The notes: generated by a model from the sequence alone, not told the origin. A stretch of DNA of 64,000 nt from an uncultured Actinomycetes bacterium (GCA_946803585.1 CAMPEQ010000011.1:806001-870000); one strand, 5' to 3'. Numbered from the stretch's first letter, positions 28,156-38,219 are shown. Numbers and translations: made by a program.

Positions 28156-29943
28156 CTATTTCGCTTCGCCGCTGACCAGCCAGTTCCAGGTCTGCGCGGC
28201 GTAGCCGTCCCAGTCGAGTGCTTCACGTTGCCCAATTTGGGCTGTCAGGCGCGCTAGCTCGCCATCTTCGCAGAGGAGCGTCCGCATCGCATCCGCAACG
28301 TCAGTCAGGCTTCGTGGGTCGACTGCGACAGCCCCGCCGTACTCTGCGACCTCCGCCATCGATCCGTAGTTCGAAGTAATGACAGGGGTCCCCGCGGCCA
28401 GTGATTCTCCGATCGGCAATCCGTAGCCCTCTGCCAGGGAGATATAGGTAGTGAGGCGCGCTAGTGAGTATGCCGACCACAGGAGTTCCTCGTCAGCTCG
28501 GCGGATGATCCGAACCGGTCGACCAGTCGCCTGCACCCGTTCTATCTCGGCGATAGTTCCGTCTGCCTGCCACGATTGCCAGCCAATGAAAACTAACTGA
28601 AACTGCACGCCTTCGGTCCAGAGCACTTCAGCGGCTCGCAGAGTCATGAGCTGGTTCTTGCGTGGTTCAAGACTGCCGACGGAGAGAACGACGGGAAGCC
28701 CCGGCACTCCTTCGACCCGGCTGCGGTTTGCCTCGATCCGATCGGCAGTCGGCGACCCGGCGACTACTGGAAGAAGGTTCGCCATGATTTGGGGTCGCTG
28801 CAGGCCGAGATTGTTGAGCGCCATCATGAAGTGGTTTAAGTCAACCCCCACCGCGTCGGAGATCGTCGAGATGCGATGTGCGCTGCGCACCACCGGAATG
28901 AAGTTAGTTAGCCCGATACGTGATGAGTCGTTGAGAGTCTCAGGCAGGGTGTACATGATGAGGTCGTAGAAGATAACGGCAACTTCGTTGCTTGACCATT
29001 CGGCCAGACACTCGAGGGCCCGAGCGCGTCCCAGTTGGCTCGTTGGCTCAGGCACGATCACTGTCGTCCGCCAAGGGACGCGGATCCGGTCTAGGTGGAT
29101 GTAGTCGCTCTCCTCCTTGGGTCGCGTGCTCGGCACCAACTCGGTGGTTCGCAACGACTCAAGCGGTGTGGGCGGCCGGAATACCTCACCCCGACCCCAA
29201 ATCATCAGCTCCAAGCGTTGTTGGACATTCCACCGGGAAACGGTCTCGCGAACCACTCGCTGGATCCCGGTGTGGAAGTCGCGGTGTGAGGTGGAGGTCG
29301 GATCGACTACTACGTCGCGAACCAGTTCTAGTTCCGCTCTATGGGCCCAGGACTTCGGACTCTCTGCACTTGCCGCGAGCAATCGGGCGATGGCGCTGGC
29401 CGCGCCGGCAACCCTAATGTCGGTGTGGAACCGGAGCATGTCCTCCGAGCGTGGGAACTTTGCGACGAGGGCAATGTAGGTAAGCCAGGCAAGTTCACGA
29501 TCGTCGCTGTTCGCAACTATGAGGGCGGAGATGCTCGCGATCGCGGCTGGAAGCTGTTCGCGTGCCTCCCTAGTGGTTGGCACCGGCTGGCCGAATTCTC
29601 GCAGGACAGTCGTCAGGCGCCCAGCGAGGGCGGCCTCGCGTTCGGGGCGCTCCTGCTGTTTTGGGTGTGGCCTATCGGTCGGTACGGACCGCTTCCCTTT
29701 GTTGGACTTCGGTTGGGACGTGCGAGAGGTAGTCGAGCGTTGCGCACGCTTCTCTCCTCTGCGACGAATCGGCTCACTCATTCGCCACCAGATAGAGGCG
29801 CGCACCTGTGCGAGCTCGTCCTCTGCTTCTTGCGCGCGCCGCTCGGTCTGACGCAACTCCCGTTGGACCTCGGCAGCGTTCTCCTGAAACGCGAAGGCAT
29901 CTGTTAGGCCGGTGGCCCACTTGGGAGTCTCTTCCGGGCTCAT
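28156..29943 (-). CDS. GT4 glycosyltransferase with N-terminal coiled coil
   Basis: The ATG at 29943 is used because GGAGG lies 7 bp upstream; the TTG at 29961 is less likely. About 595 residues. The N-terminus has a short coiled coil and the IWWRMSEPIRR element often seen in polysaccharide enzymes (consensus SWRxTxPLR). A basic linker follows, then a GT4 domain from about residue 210 with HTGIQRVVRETVSRW, IFYDLIMYTLPE, SVGSLEPRKNQ and the donor-site SLAEGYGLPIGESLAAGTP. It is a clear paralogue of the C-terminal part of the gene at 19953-22391. It is the first gene of the rml operon and ends 19 bp before rmlB begins. Specificity unknown; rhamnosyl transfer is a reasonable guess. Confidence 0.88.
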   Translation of the reverse strand: MSPEETPKWATGLTDAFAFQENAAEVQRELRQTERRAQEAEDELAQVRASIWWRMSEPIRRRGEKRAQRSTTSRTSQPKSNKGKRSVPTDRPHPKQQERPEREAALAGRLTTVLREFGQPVPTTREAREQLPAAIASISALIVANSDDRELAWLTYIALVAKFPRSEDMLRFHTDIRVAGAASAIARLLAASAESPKSWAHRAELELVRDVVVDPTSTSHRDFHTGIQRVVRETVSRWNVQQRLELMIWGRGEVFRPPTPLESLRTTELVPSTRPKEESDYIHLDRIRVPWRTTVIVPEPTSQLGRARALECLAEWSSNEVAVIFYDLIMYTLPETLNDSSRIGLTNFIPVVRSAHRISTISDAVGVDLNHFMMALNNLGLQRPQIMANLLPVVAGSPTADRIEANRSRVEGVPGLPVVLSVGSLEPRKNQLMTLRAAEVLWTEGVQFQLVFIGWQSWQADGTIAEIERVQATGRPVRIIRRADEELLWSAYSLARLTTYISLAEGYGLPIGESLAAGTPVITSNYGSMAEVAEYGGAVAVDPRSLTDVADAMRTLLCEDGELARLTAQIGQREALDWDGYAAQTWNWLVSGEAK

Positions 29944-30082
29944 CGAGGTGCCTCCGTGCAATCGCGTTGCGGGGTGGGTGGATTAGCTATGGACGGTGAC
30001 GATACCAATCAGTGGCTTCCGCCCGGCTCTATCAGAACGTTCCATGGGCGGAATCGCTACATGAAGCGGAGGCATTGTCAAT

Positions 30083-30103
30083 CCTGAGTCATCATGACTA
30101 AAG
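30083..30103 (+). promoter_or_regulatory. HAIR-like operator for HspR
   Basis: CCTGAGT-N7-ACTAAAG compared with the HAIR consensus CTTGAGT-N7-ACTCAAG: one mismatch in each half and the exact 7-bp spacing. It lies just upstream of the dnaK promoter, and hspR is the fourth gene of the same operon, so autoregulated heat-shock repression is expected. Confidence 0.7.
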
Positions 30104-30119
30104 ATTATGAATGTAAGTA

Positions 30120-30149
30120 TTGACATATACTTGCTCCACCCTGCACACT
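30120..30149 (+). promoter_or_regulatory. probable dnaK promoter
   Basis: A perfect TTGACA (30120-30125) and, 18 bp on, CACACT (30144-30149) as a poor -10. The HAIR-like box is 16 bp upstream. The leader would be about 110 nt. The -35 lies in an inverted repeat (30115-30132). Confidence 0.5.
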
Positions 30150-30265
30150 AGACATAGCCCGCCGCATATCACCCATCCGGTGGACCCCAACCTGAACATC
30201 CTTAAGCACTCAACAATGATCGTTCGTGGACGAAACGAGCGAGTAGACAAAGGAGCACCAAACAC

Positions 30266-32116
30266 ATGGCACGAGCAGTAGGTATTGACCTCGGAACGAC
30301 CAACTCGGTAGTCGCGACGCTTGAGGGCGGCGAGGCAACGGTTATCCCTAACTCCGAGGGCGCGCGAACGACCCCATCTGTGGTCGCATTCGCCAAGAAC
30401 GGCGAGGTCCTCGTTGGCGAGGTCGCCAAACGCCAAGCGGTCACCAACGTTGACCGCACCATCCGGTCCGTCAAGCGCCATATGGGCACCGACTGGACCG
30501 TCGATATTGACGGTAAGAAGTACACGGCACAAGAGATCAGCGCCCGCATCCTGGGCAAGCTCAAGCGCGACGCAGAGGCCTACCTCGGCGACGACGTGAA
30601 CGAGGCCGTCATCACCGTCCCGGCATACTTCAATGACGCTGAGCGTCAGGCAACCAAAGAAGCTGGCGAGATTGCTGGCCTCAAGGTCCTGCGCATCATC
30701 AACGAGCCGACCGCAGCAGCGCTGGCTTACGGCCTGGAGAAGGCAGACAAAGAGCAAACGATCCTGGTATTCGACCTTGGTGGCGGAACGTTCGACGTCT
30801 CGCTACTCGAGATCGGCGACGGTGTCGTCGAGGTCAAGGCCACCAGTGGCGACAACAAGCTCGGTGGCGACGACTGGGACAACGAGCTCGTTGACTTCCT
30901 CGTGACCCAGTTCAAGAACGGCCACGGTGTCGATCTGAGCAAGGACAAGATGGCAATGCAGCGTCTGCGTGAGGCTGCAGAGAAGGCGAAGATCGAGCTC
31001 TCGAGTTCCAACTCGACCACGATCAACCTTCCGTACATCACCGCATCGGCTGAGGGCCCGTTGCACTTGGACGAGACGATCACCCGCGCACAGTTCCAGC
31101 AGATGACCCAGAACCTGCTGGATCGCTGCAAGAAGCCTTTCCAGGCAGTCATCAAGGATGCCGGTGTCACTGTCAGCGAGATCGACCACGTGGTCCTCGT
31201 TGGTGGATCGACCCGTATGCCAGCTGTCACCGACCTAGTCAAGGAGCTCACGGGTAAGGAGCCCAACAAGGGCGTCAATCCCGATGAGGTTGTGGCCATC
31301 GGTGCCGCACTGCAAGCCGGTGTTCTCAAGGGTGACGTCAAGGACGTCCTCCTTCTGGACGTCACCCCGCTGAGCCTCGGTATCGAGACCAAGGGCGGCA
31401 TCATGACGCGGCTCATCGATCGCAACACCACGATCCCGACTAAGCGTTCCGAGACCTTCACCACGGCTGATGACAACCAGCCATCTGTGTTGATCCAGGT
31501 CTTCCAGGGCGAGCGCGAGATGGCCGTCTACAACAAGAAGCTCGGAACCTTTGAGCTCACCGGCCTCCCGCCAGCGCCACGTGGAGTGCCGCAGGTCGAG
31601 GTCACCTTCGATATCGACGCCAACGGCATCGTCCATGTCTCGGCCAAGGACCTTGGTTCGGGTAAGGAGCAGTCGATGACGATCACCGGCGGCTCGGGCC
31701 TGCCGAAGGACGATATCGAGCGGATGATGGCCGAGGCTGAGGAGCACGCGGCTGAGGATGCTCGGATGCGGGAAGAAGTTGAGACCCGCAACCAGGCTGA
31801 GAGCCTCGTCTACCAGACAGAGAAGTTCCTGGCCGACAACGATGACAAGCTGCCCGAGGATGGCAAAGCTAACGTCACCGAGCCACTTGCAGAGCTCAAG
31901 ACCGCACTTGAAGGCACCGATACTGAGGCCATCAAGACAGCAGCGGAGAAGGTCTCAACGGCAAGCTCGGCACTTGGTGCAGCGATGTACCAGGAGCAGG
32001 CAGCGGCAGCCGGTGAAGGTGGAGCTCCCGGCGGCGACGCTGGAGACGCCGGTTCGGCTGATGACGACGATGTCGTTGACGCCGAGATCGTTGATGACGA
32101 AGACGAGAAGAAATGA
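30266..32116 (+). CDS. dnaK: chaperone DnaK (Hsp70)
   Basis: 616 residues. ATP-dependent chaperone that binds exposed hydrophobic segments, with GrpE and DnaJ as partners. The ATPase domain shows [12 protein letters not shown] at the start, [14 protein letters not shown], and [12 protein letters not shown]; the linker [19 protein letters not shown] and the substrate-binding domain follow, then a helical lid and an acidic tail ending in EDEKK. AAGGAG precedes the ATG. The stop overlaps the grpE start (ATGA). First gene of the HspR-controlled operon. Confidence 0.99.
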   Translation: MARAVGIDLGTTNSVVATLEGGEATVIPNSEGARTTPSVVAFAKNGEVLVGEVAKRQAVTNVDRTIRSVKRHMGTDWTVDIDGKKYTAQEISARILGKLKRDAEAYLGDDVNEAVITVPAYFNDAERQATKEAGEIAGLKVLRIINEPTAAALAYGLEKADKEQTILVFDLGGGTFDVSLLEIGDGVVEVKATSGDNKLGGDDWDNELVDFLVTQFKNGHGVDLSKDKMAMQRLREAAEKAKIELSSSNSTTINLPYITASAEGPLHLDETITRAQFQQMTQNLLDRCKKPFQAVIKDAGVTVSEIDHVVLVGGSTRMPAVTDLVKELTGKEPNKGVNPDEVVAIGAALQAGVLKGDVKDVLLLDVTPLSLGIETKGGIMTRLIDRNTTIPTKRSETFTTADDNQPSVLIQVFQGEREMAVYNKKLGTFELTGLPPAPRGVPQVEVTFDIDANGIVHVSAKDLGSGKEQSMTITGGSGLPKDDIERMMAEAEEHAAEDARMREEVETRNQAESLVYQTEKFLADNDDKLPEDGKANVTEPLAELKTALEGTDTEAIKTAAEKVSTASSALGAAMYQEQAAAAGEGGAPGGDAGDAGSADDDDVVDAEIVDDEDEKK

Positions 32117-32775
32117 CATCGCCTGACAACGCGGGATCCGCTGGGGCACAAAGCCCCAGCGGTGACCCCGCGCAAGGACAGGGCCAAGAGCAGGAGCCGA
32201 TCACGGTCCGCGACAAGCGCCTGATCGACCCAGAGACCGGCGAGGTTAGGGCCGACACCGCGGCGGCAGGTATCTCGGAGGATCTAGCAGCAGCGCTAGC
32301 CGACGTGACCAAAGCTGCAGCAGCCGCCGAGGAACCAGCAGCAGAAGCCGACGCAGACACCCGCGTCGCGGAACTTACGAACGACTTGCAGCGGGTCAGC
32401 GCCGAGTACGCGAACTACCGCAAGCGGGTAGACCGTGACCGAGTTCTGATGAACGAGATCACCACGGCTAAGGTCCTCAGCGACTTTCTGCCGGTACTCG
32501 ATGACGTTGCGCTAGCCGAGAAGAACGGTGACCTTGAGGGCACCTTCAAGACGGTGGCAACCTCACTGCGTACGACGGTCGCCAAGCTCGGCCTCGAGCA
32601 GTATGGCGAGGTTGGCGAGCTGTTCGACCCAGAGGTCCACGAGGCGTTGGCTAACCGCGAGCGCACCGAGGCAGATGGCGACGCTGAGGGTCAGATTTGT
32701 GTCGAGGTGTATCAGCCCGGCTACCGGTTCAAAGATCGTGTTGTCCGCCCCGCTCGAGTCGTTGTTGCCGAATAG
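32113..32775 (+). CDS. grpE: nucleotide exchange factor GrpE
   Basis: 220 residues, releases ADP from DnaK. An N-terminal polar, Ala/Glu-rich part leads into a long coiled coil and the GrpE core: [52 protein letters not shown] and the C-terminal beta-domain [26 protein letters not shown] region. Translationally coupled to dnaK by a 4-bp overlap. The unstructured N-terminal 75 residues are longer than in proteobacterial GrpE, as is common in actinobacteria. Confidence 0.97.
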   Translation: MTSPDNAGSAGAQSPSGDPAQGQGQEQEPITVRDKRLIDPETGEVRADTAAAGISEDLAAALADVTKAAAAAEEPAAEADADTRVAELTNDLQRVSAEYANYRKRVDRDRVLMNEITTAKVLSDFLPVLDDVALAEKNGDLEGTFKTVATSLRTTVAKLGLEQYGEVGELFDPEVHEALANRERTEADGDAEGQICVEVYQPGYRFKDRVVRPARVVVAE

Positions 32776-32820
32776 CCACGGCGACTCACCCCTGAGTAAG
32801 GCACGAGAGGAGGGGCGCTG

Positions 32821-34041
32821 ATGGCCCAGCAAGAGAACATCCGCCGCGAGTGGCTGGAGAAGGACTACTACAAAGAGCTTGGCGTTAAGAAGTCAGACGA
32901 CGCGAAGACGATCAAGTCGGCATACCGCAAGCTGGCCAGAGAACTGCACCCCGACGCAAACCCGGACAACAAGAAGGCCGAGGACCGGTTCAAAGCCGTC
33001 TCTGAGGCTTACGACGTGGTCGGTGATGAGAAGCAGCGGAAGGCCTATGACGAGGCGCGTGAGCTCTATGGCTCAGGCGGCGGAATCCCAGGTTTCGGCG
33101 GCGGCGGTTTCGGCGGTGGCCGAGGCGGACGCGGCGGCGGGGGTCGAGGTCAGAGCTACAGCTCGGCCGACTTCGGTGACATGTTCGGTGGTGGCGCCCC
33201 GGGTAGTGATCAAGGCGGTTTCTCGGATCTGTTCGGCGGGCTATTCAACCGCGGCGGCGGCGGTGGCGGTCGTCAACAACGTCGCGGCTCAGATATCGAG
33301 AGCGAAGTCACGCTGAGCTTCCGGGATGCACTGCACGGCGTCACGTTGCCGTTGCGACTAGCCAGCGATGGCACCTGCCAAGTGTGCTTCGGAACAGGTG
33401 CGCGGCCAGGCACAAGCCCCAAGGTTTGTCCTACCTGTCAGGGCACCGGGGCCCATGTTCGTAATCAGGGCGGGTTTGCCTTCTCTGAACCATGCGAATC
33501 GTGTCAAGGACGCGGCGTTGTGATTGAAGACCCATGTCCTAGCTGTCACGGCTCCGGCCACACAACCAACACCCGAACGATCAACTCCCGGATCCCAGCA
33601 GGGGTCAAGGATGGTCAGCGGATTCGGCTCAAAGGAAAGGGCTCACCCGGCTCGAACGGTGGACCCAATGGAGATCTCTACATCGTGGTAAACGTGACGA
33701 AGGACCAGGTATTCGGCCGCGACGGTAACAACGTGACGCTGAGTCTGCCGGTGGCATTTGATGAGGCGGCACTTGGTGCCAACGTGAAGGTCCCAACGCC
33801 GGACGGTTCGACCGTGACGCTGAAGCTACCTCCGGGTACGGCCAACGGGAAGACGTTCCGAGTTAAGGGCAAAGGTGCACAGCCCAGTGGCAAGACCCCC
33901 GGTGATTTGCTCGCGACCGTCGCGATCCAGGTACCGAGTGAGTTGACCGAAGCTGCCCAGAAGGCAGTGGAGGATCTGCGGGCGGCCAGAGGAGAGGTTG
34001 ATCCGCGGTCTGAGCTCATGAAGAACGCTGGAGGTGCGTGA
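32821..34041 (+). CDS. dnaJ: co-chaperone DnaJ
   Basis: 406 residues, Hsp40 that delivers substrates to DnaK and stimulates its ATPase. The J-domain (residues about 15-85) has the required HPD motif near residue 43, followed by a Gly/Phe-rich linker. Four zinc-binding CxxCxGxG repeats lie at about residues 186-250 (CQVCFGTG, CPTCQGTG, CESCQGRG, CPSCHGSG), then the two substrate-binding beta domains. Complete type I DnaJ. AGGAGGGG precedes the ATG. A small dyad ACTCA-CCCC-TGAGT (32784-32797) lies in the short gap after grpE. Confidence 0.98.
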   Translation: MAQQENIRREWLEKDYYKELGVKKSDDAKTIKSAYRKLARELHPDANPDNKKAEDRFKAVSEAYDVVGDEKQRKAYDEARELYGSGGGIPGFGGGGFGGGRGGRGGGGRGQSYSSADFGDMFGGGAPGSDQGGFSDLFGGLFNRGGGGGGRQQRRGSDIESEVTLSFRDALHGVTLPLRLASDGTCQVCFGTGARPGTSPKVCPTCQGTGAHVRNQGGFAFSEPCESCQGRGVVIEDPCPSCHGSGHTTNTRTINSRIPAGVKDGQRIRLKGKGSPGSNGGPNGDLYIVVNVTKDQVFGRDGNNVTLSLPVAFDEAALGANVKVPTPDGSTVTLKLPPGTANGKTFRVKGKGAQPSGKTPGDLLATVAIQVPSELTEAAQKAVEDLRAARGEVDPRSELMKNAGGA

Positions 34042-34379
34042 TGGCTGGCTTACTTGATGATGATCAACCGGTCTATGTGATCTCAGTAGCCGCTGAGTTA
34101 TCCGGACTGCATCCACAAACACTTCGCCAGTACGAGCGGATTGGCCTGGTATCGCCGGATCGAACAGGTGGGCGCAATCGGCGCTATTCGATGAGCGACA
34201 TCCTGCAACTTCGCGAGGTGCAACGCCTAGCGGCCGAGGGCTTGAACCTCACCGGCATCCAGCGAGTCATGGCATTGGAGCGGGAGAACGCTGCGCTGCG
34301 CAAGCGATTGGCTGACATCGAAGATGCCAAGAACTCAACGGCTCTGGTTGTCTGGCAACCACGACGCCGCAGGCGCTAG
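34041..34379 (+). CDS. hspR: heat-shock repressor HspR (MerR family)
   Basis: 112 residues. The MerR-type helix-turn-helix is seen in YVISVAAELSGLHPQTLRQY and the following ERIGLVSPDRTGGRNRRYS wing, then the predicted dimerisation helix LREVQRLAAEGLNLTGIQRV. HspR binds HAIR sites with DnaK as co-repressor. The ATG at 34041 is preferred since GGAGG lies 6 bp upstream; a GTG at 34038 would add one residue. It shares the region of the dnaJ stop codon. The basic C-terminal tail RRRR is typical. Confidence 0.96.
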   Translation: MAGLLDDDQPVYVISVAAELSGLHPQTLRQYERIGLVSPDRTGGRNRRYSMSDILQLREVQRLAAEGLNLTGIQRVMALERENAALRKRLADIEDAKNSTALVVWQPRRRRR

Positions 34380-34401
34380 ATCACGGACTGCGATTAGTAG
34401 C

Positions 34402-34428
34402 AGCGAGAAGAGCGAGAAGAGCGAGAAA
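34402..34428 (+). repeat. three tandem copies of a 9-bp unit before clpB
   Basis: AGCGAGAAG repeated at 34402, 34411 and 34420 (last base A in the third copy), in the 64-bp gap between hspR and clpB and just before the clpB ribosome-binding site AGGAG (34433-34437). Confidence 0.75.
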
Positions 34429-34443
34429 GCGTAGGAGACAGCG

Positions 34444-37029
34444 ATGGATATGCAACTGACGACCAAAACCCAAGAAGCCATATCCGCGGCGTTGCAGACG
34501 GCGCTGGCGAATGGGAACCCGGAGATCGTTCCGGCGCATATCTTGCAGGCGCTTCTGCAGCAAGGCGACGAAGGTATCGCGCTCGCCCTACTCAAAGCTG
34601 TCGGTGCGGATCTCACCGCGCTGGTAGCCAAGGTACGTGCGATCGTCACCGCACTGCCCCGCGCCAGCGGTGGCGACGGACCCAAACCACAACTCTCCCG
34701 CCAGGCCTTAACGGTAATGACCACGGCTCAGCAGATTGCCCAGGACCGCGGCGATGAATTCATCTCGACTGAGCACGTCCTCATCGCGCTCGCTCGTGAA
34801 GGCGGCACCGATGTGACCGGTGCACTATCCGAGGTGGGTGCAACCTCGGAATCCCTCATTGACGCGCTAGGTGAAGTCCGCGGGTCTAGCCGTGTTACGT
34901 CCGCTGATCCTGAGGCGACCTTCGAGGCGCTGAAGAAGTTCGGCGTCGACCTGACCGCCTTGGCGGCCGAGGGCGCGCTAGATCCGGTGATCGGTCGAGA
35001 CTCCGAGATTCGCCGGGTGATTCAGGTACTGAGTCGCCGAACCAAGAACAACCCCGTACTGATCGGTGAGCCAGGAGTCGGTAAGACAGCTGTGGTTGAG
35101 GGCCTTGCTCAACGCATCGTTGATGGCGACGTTCCCGAGTCGCTGCGCGGTAAGAAGCTCATCTCCCTGGACCTCAGCGCGATGGTCGCCGGAGCCAAAT
35201 ACCGCGGCGAATTCGAAGAGCGATTGAAGTCGGTCCTTGAAGAGATCAAGGAGTCCGACGGGCAGGTCATCACCTTCATCGATGAGTTGCACACCATGGT
35301 TGGGGCCGGATCTTCCGGTGACGGATCTATGGATGCCGGCAATATGCTCAAGCCGATGCTCGCCCGCGGCGAACTGCGGATGGTGGGCGCGACCACCCTC
35401 GACGAGTACCGGGAGAACATCGAGAAGGACCCAGCACTTGAGCGTCGTTTCCAGATGGTGTTTGTCGGCGAACCAAGTGTCGAGGACACCATCGGAATCC
35501 TGCGCGGTCTGAAGGAGAAGTACGAGGCGCACCATAAGGTCTCGATTGCTGACTCGGCCCTGGTTGCCGCCGCAACAATGTCTGATCGTTACATCACGAG
35601 CCGCTTCCTGCCGGATAAGGCGATCGACCTCATCGATGAGTCCGCTTCCCGGCTTCGGATGGAGATCGACTCCTCACCGGAGGAGATCGACACCCTGCAA
35701 CGGGCCGTTGACCGCCTCCGCATGGAGGAGATGGCCGTTGGTCGCGAGACCGATGAGGCATCCCAGGAACGAGTCGCAAAGATCCGCGCTGACCTCGCCG
35801 ACAAAGAAGAGGAGTTGCGCGGGCTGCGCTCGAACTGGGATCAGGAGAAGTCCGGCCTGGACAAAATCGGTGAGCTGAAGACCCGAATCGATGAACTGCG
35901 CGGAGTTGCTGAGCGAGCCCAACGCGACGGGGACTTTGAACAAGCCTCCCGGATCGTCTACGCCGATATTCCCGCCGTCGAGGCAGAGCTTGCCGCGGCC
36001 GTCGAGGAGACCAGCGGACGAGCCTCAATGGTCCAAGAAGAAGTCGGCGCAGATGACATCGCCGAGGTGGTTGCGGCCTGGACGGGTATCCCAGCCGGGC
36101 GCCTACTGCAAGGCGAGACTGAGAAGCTCTTGCGGATGGAGGAGGTGCTGAGCACCCGCGTCGTCGGTCAAGAACTGGCGGTCCAGGCAGTCGCTGATGC
36201 GGTACGTCGATCACGCGCCGGGATCTCCGATCCCAACCGCCCAGCCGGGTCTTTCCTCTTCCTTGGACCGACTGGAGTCGGTAAAACCGAGCTCGCCAAG
36301 GCGCTGGCGGAGTTCCTATTTGACGATGATCGAGCGATTATCCGAATCGATATGAGCGAGTACGGCGAGAAGCACGCGGTCGCCCGCTTGGTCGGGGCTC
36401 CACCTGGATATGTCGGCTACGAGGAAGGCGGCCAGTTGACCGAGGCCGTTCGGCGGCGGCCGTACTCGGTGATCCTGCTCGATGAGGTTGAGAAGGCCCA
36501 TCCTGAGGTCTTCAATATCTTGCTGCAGGTCCTCGACGATGGGCGTCTGACCGATGGTCAGGGGCGGACTGTGGACTTCCGAAACACGATTCTGATTATG
36601 ACGTCGAACCTTGGATCGCAGTTCCTGGTGGAGACCAGCCGCGATCAATCCGAGCGCGAGGCCGCCGTAATGGAGGTCGTGCGCAACCACTTCAAGCCAG
36701 AGTTCATCAACCGCCTCGACGACATTGTGATGTTCTCGCCGCTGGGCATCGAGCAGCTCATCCATATCGTGGACCTGCAACTACGCTCGCTGGAGAACCG
36801 CCTGGCTGACCGACGTCTGAGCCTGGACGTCACGGCGGCCGCGAAGGACTGGTTAGTAGATAAGGGGTTTGACCCGATCTACGGTGCCCGACCACTGCGT
36901 CGCTTGGTCCAGACCGCAATCGGAGACGAACTTGCCAAGCAGATTCTGTCTGGGTCGGCCCCGGACGGTTCCTCGATCGCGGTTGATGCCACCGACGGCA
37001 GGCTGACGGTCACTCCGACAGCGGTCTAG
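34444..37029 (+). CDS. clpB: ATP-dependent disaggregase ClpB
   Basis: 861 residues, Hsp100 hexamer that extracts proteins from aggregates with DnaK. N-terminal Clp_N repeats (to about 150), first AAA+ module with Walker A GEPGVGKT near 208, a long coiled-coil middle domain (about 400-530, required for DnaK contact and distinguishing ClpB from ClpA/C), second AAA+ with GPTGVGKT near 607, Walker [13 protein letters not shown], and the ClpB C-terminal domain. AGGAG stands 6 bp before the ATG. It follows hspR by 64 bp on the same strand and probably belongs to the same regulon; no separate HAIR site was found in the gap. Its stop codon is shared with the convergent gene through CTAG. Confidence 0.98.
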   Translation: MDMQLTTKTQEAISAALQTALANGNPEIVPAHILQALLQQGDEGIALALLKAVGADLTALVAKVRAIVTALPRASGGDGPKPQLSRQALTVMTTAQQIAQDRGDEFISTEHVLIALAREGGTDVTGALSEVGATSESLIDALGEVRGSSRVTSADPEATFEALKKFGVDLTALAAEGALDPVIGRDSEIRRVIQVLSRRTKNNPVLIGEPGVGKTAVVEGLAQRIVDGDVPESLRGKKLISLDLSAMVAGAKYRGEFEERLKSVLEEIKESDGQVITFIDELHTMVGAGSSGDGSMDAGNMLKPMLARGELRMVGATTLDEYRENIEKDPALERRFQMVFVGEPSVEDTIGILRGLKEKYEAHHKVSIADSALVAAATMSDRYITSRFLPDKAIDLIDESASRLRMEIDSSPEEIDTLQRAVDRLRMEEMAVGRETDEASQERVAKIRADLADKEEELRGLRSNWDQEKSGLDKIGELKTRIDELRGVAERAQRDGDFEQASRIVYADIPAVEAELAAAVEETSGRASMVQEEVGADDIAEVVAAWTGIPAGRLLQGETEKLLRMEEVLSTRVVGQELAVQAVADAVRRSRAGISDPNRPAGSFLFLGPTGVGKTELAKALAEFLFDDDRAIIRIDMSEYGEKHAVARLVGAPPGYVGYEEGGQLTEAVRRRPYSVILLDEVEKAHPEVFNILLQVLDDGRLTDGQGRTVDFRNTILIMTSNLGSQFLVETSRDQSEREAAVMEVVRNHFKPEFINRLDDIVMFSPLGIEQLIHIVDLQLRSLENRLADRRLSLDVTAAAKDWLVDKGFDPIYGARPLRRLVQTAIGDELAKQILSGSAPDGSSIAVDATDGRLTVTPTAV

Positions 37030-38219
37030 GTAATCGTCCTTAGTGCGGTGAGCCGATCCAAGGCAGCGTTCAGCACCGCAGGTTGTTTGCAGAACGTCCA
37101 CCGGACGTAGGGCATCAGCTGGTCCCGGTCGGCTGCGAGCTCGGCGTTGGGAATGGCAGCAACCCCGACGCGGTCAACGAGGTCACGACAGAACTCGATG
37201 CCGTCGGTAGCGCCTAGTGGGCGAATGTCTGTGGTGATGAAGTACGTGCCCTGGGTCGGCAGTACCTCGAAGCCAATCTCGCGGAGTCCAGTACTGAGCA
37301 GGTCGCGCTTACTCGCTAGGCCGCCTGCAAGTTCGACGAAGTACGAGTCGGGAAGCCGAAGCCCGGCGGCGATAGCGGGTTGGAATGGGCCGCCGGAGAC
37401 GTAGGAGAGGTGCTGTCGAACAACCCGAACTGCTGTGATGAGGTCGGTCGGCCCACTGGCCCAGCCGATCTTCCAGCCGGTGAAGGAGAAGCACTTCCCA
37501 CCGGATCCAACAGTGACGGTGCGCTCGAACATCCCGGATAACGTGGCAATCGGGATATGCGCCACATCGTCAAAGGTCAGGTGCTCGTAGGCCTCATCAG
37601 AGAGCACGATCAGATCGTTGACGATCGCTAGATCAGCGATCTCGCGAAGCTCCAACGCGGACAGCACCATGCCGGTTGGATTGTGCGGTGAGTTCACGAT
37701 GATCATGCGGGTTCGTTGGGTGATCGCGTTGCGTAGGGCATTGATGTCGAGGGAGAAACCGTCACCGGATCCAGGCGCTGGCGCGCGCAACGGGACGTAG
37801 ACCGGGGTCGCGCCCGCCATCGCAACGATCGCTGGGTACAGGTCGAAGAAGGGTTCGAAGACGATGACTTCGTCACCGACCGATGTCAGGGCGAGGACGG
37901 TGGCGGCTAGTGCCTCGCTGGCCCCGGTCGTCACAACGACGTCAGTGGCTGGGTCCACCTCGAGGCCGTAGAAGCGCGCTTGATGCTCAGCGATCGCAGC
38001 CCGCAGATCCGGCGTGCCGTGGGCAGGAGGGTACTGGTTGCCCGATCCGTCAGCGATCGCCGCCGCCGCGATCTCCTTGAGCTCAGCTGGTCCGTCGGTA
38101 TCGGGGAACCCCTGGCCCAAGTTCACGGCGCCACGTTCGGTGGCCCGAGCCGACATTGCGCCGAAGACGCTGGTCGCGAACGGGTGCATTCGGTCGACGA
38201 GTTCAGACAGATCAGCCAT
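37026..38219 (-). CDS. dapC: class I aminotransferase, DapC-like (N-succinyldiaminopimelate aminotransferase)
   Basis: 397 residues, PLP-dependent fold type I. Seen: GAVNLGQGFPDTDGP, NQYPPAHGTPDLR, VVTTGASEALAA, FEPFFDLY, INSPHNPTGMVLS, LSDEAYEHLTF, and the PLP-lysine block SGGKCFSFTGWKIGWASGP near residue 240. The pattern matches M. tuberculosis Rv0858c (DapC) closely as I recall it, and also kynurenine/glutamine aminotransferases, so the substrate is likely but not certain. DapC acts in lysine/diaminopimelate synthesis. ATG at 38219 lacks a Shine-Dalgarno. Converges on clpB with a 4-bp overlap. Confidence 0.82.
   Translation of the reverse strand: MADLSELVDRMHPFATSVFGAMSARATERGAVNLGQGFPDTDGPAELKEIAAAAIADGSGNQYPPAHGTPDLRAAIAEHQARFYGLEVDPATDVVVTTGASEALAATVLALTSVGDEVIVFEPFFDLYPAIVAMAGATPVYVPLRAPAPGSGDGFSLDINALRNAITQRTRMIIVNSPHNPTGMVLSALELREIADLAIVNDLIVLSDEAYEHLTFDDVAHIPIATLSGMFERTVTVGSGGKCFSFTGWKIGWASGPTDLITAVRVVRQHLSYVSGGPFQPAIAAGLRLPDSYFVELAGGLASKRDLLSTGLREIGFEVLPTQGTYFITTDIRPLGATDGIEFCRDLVDRVGVAAIPNAELAADRDQLMPYVRWTFCKQPAVLNAALDRLTALRTIT

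Larger units (their letters stand above)
29944..30265. promoter_or_regulatory. divergent control region of the rml-side GT4 and dnaK
   Basis: 322 bp without a gene. It holds the minus-strand GGAGG for the GT4 (near 29951), the HspR-like box and promoter for dnaK described separately, an inverted repeat AAGTAT-TGACAT-ATACTT (30115-30132) over the -35, a dyad TTCGT-GG-ACGAA (30223-30234) in the expected dnaK leader, and AAGGAG at 30249-30254 before the dnaK ATG. No small gene convinced me. Confidence 0.6.

Noticed and set aside
30115-30132. Second HspR box at AAGTAT-N6-ATACTT
   Set aside because: The dyad is real but shares neither the CTTGAGT half-site nor the 7-bp spacing, so it is noted only as a repeat over the -35.
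30727-31476. 249-codon open frame antisense to dnaK
   Set aside because: Ser/Arg-rich composition and full overlap with a strongly conserved gene; a typical shadow frame of GC-rich coding DNA.
32784-32797. ACTCA-CCCC-TGAGT between grpE and dnaJ as an HspR site
   Set aside because: The half-sites face the wrong way and the spacing is 4 bp; more likely a small mRNA hairpin.
34402-34428. CRISPR-like repeats
   Set aside because: Nine-bp units directly joined, without spacers; no cas gene in the window.
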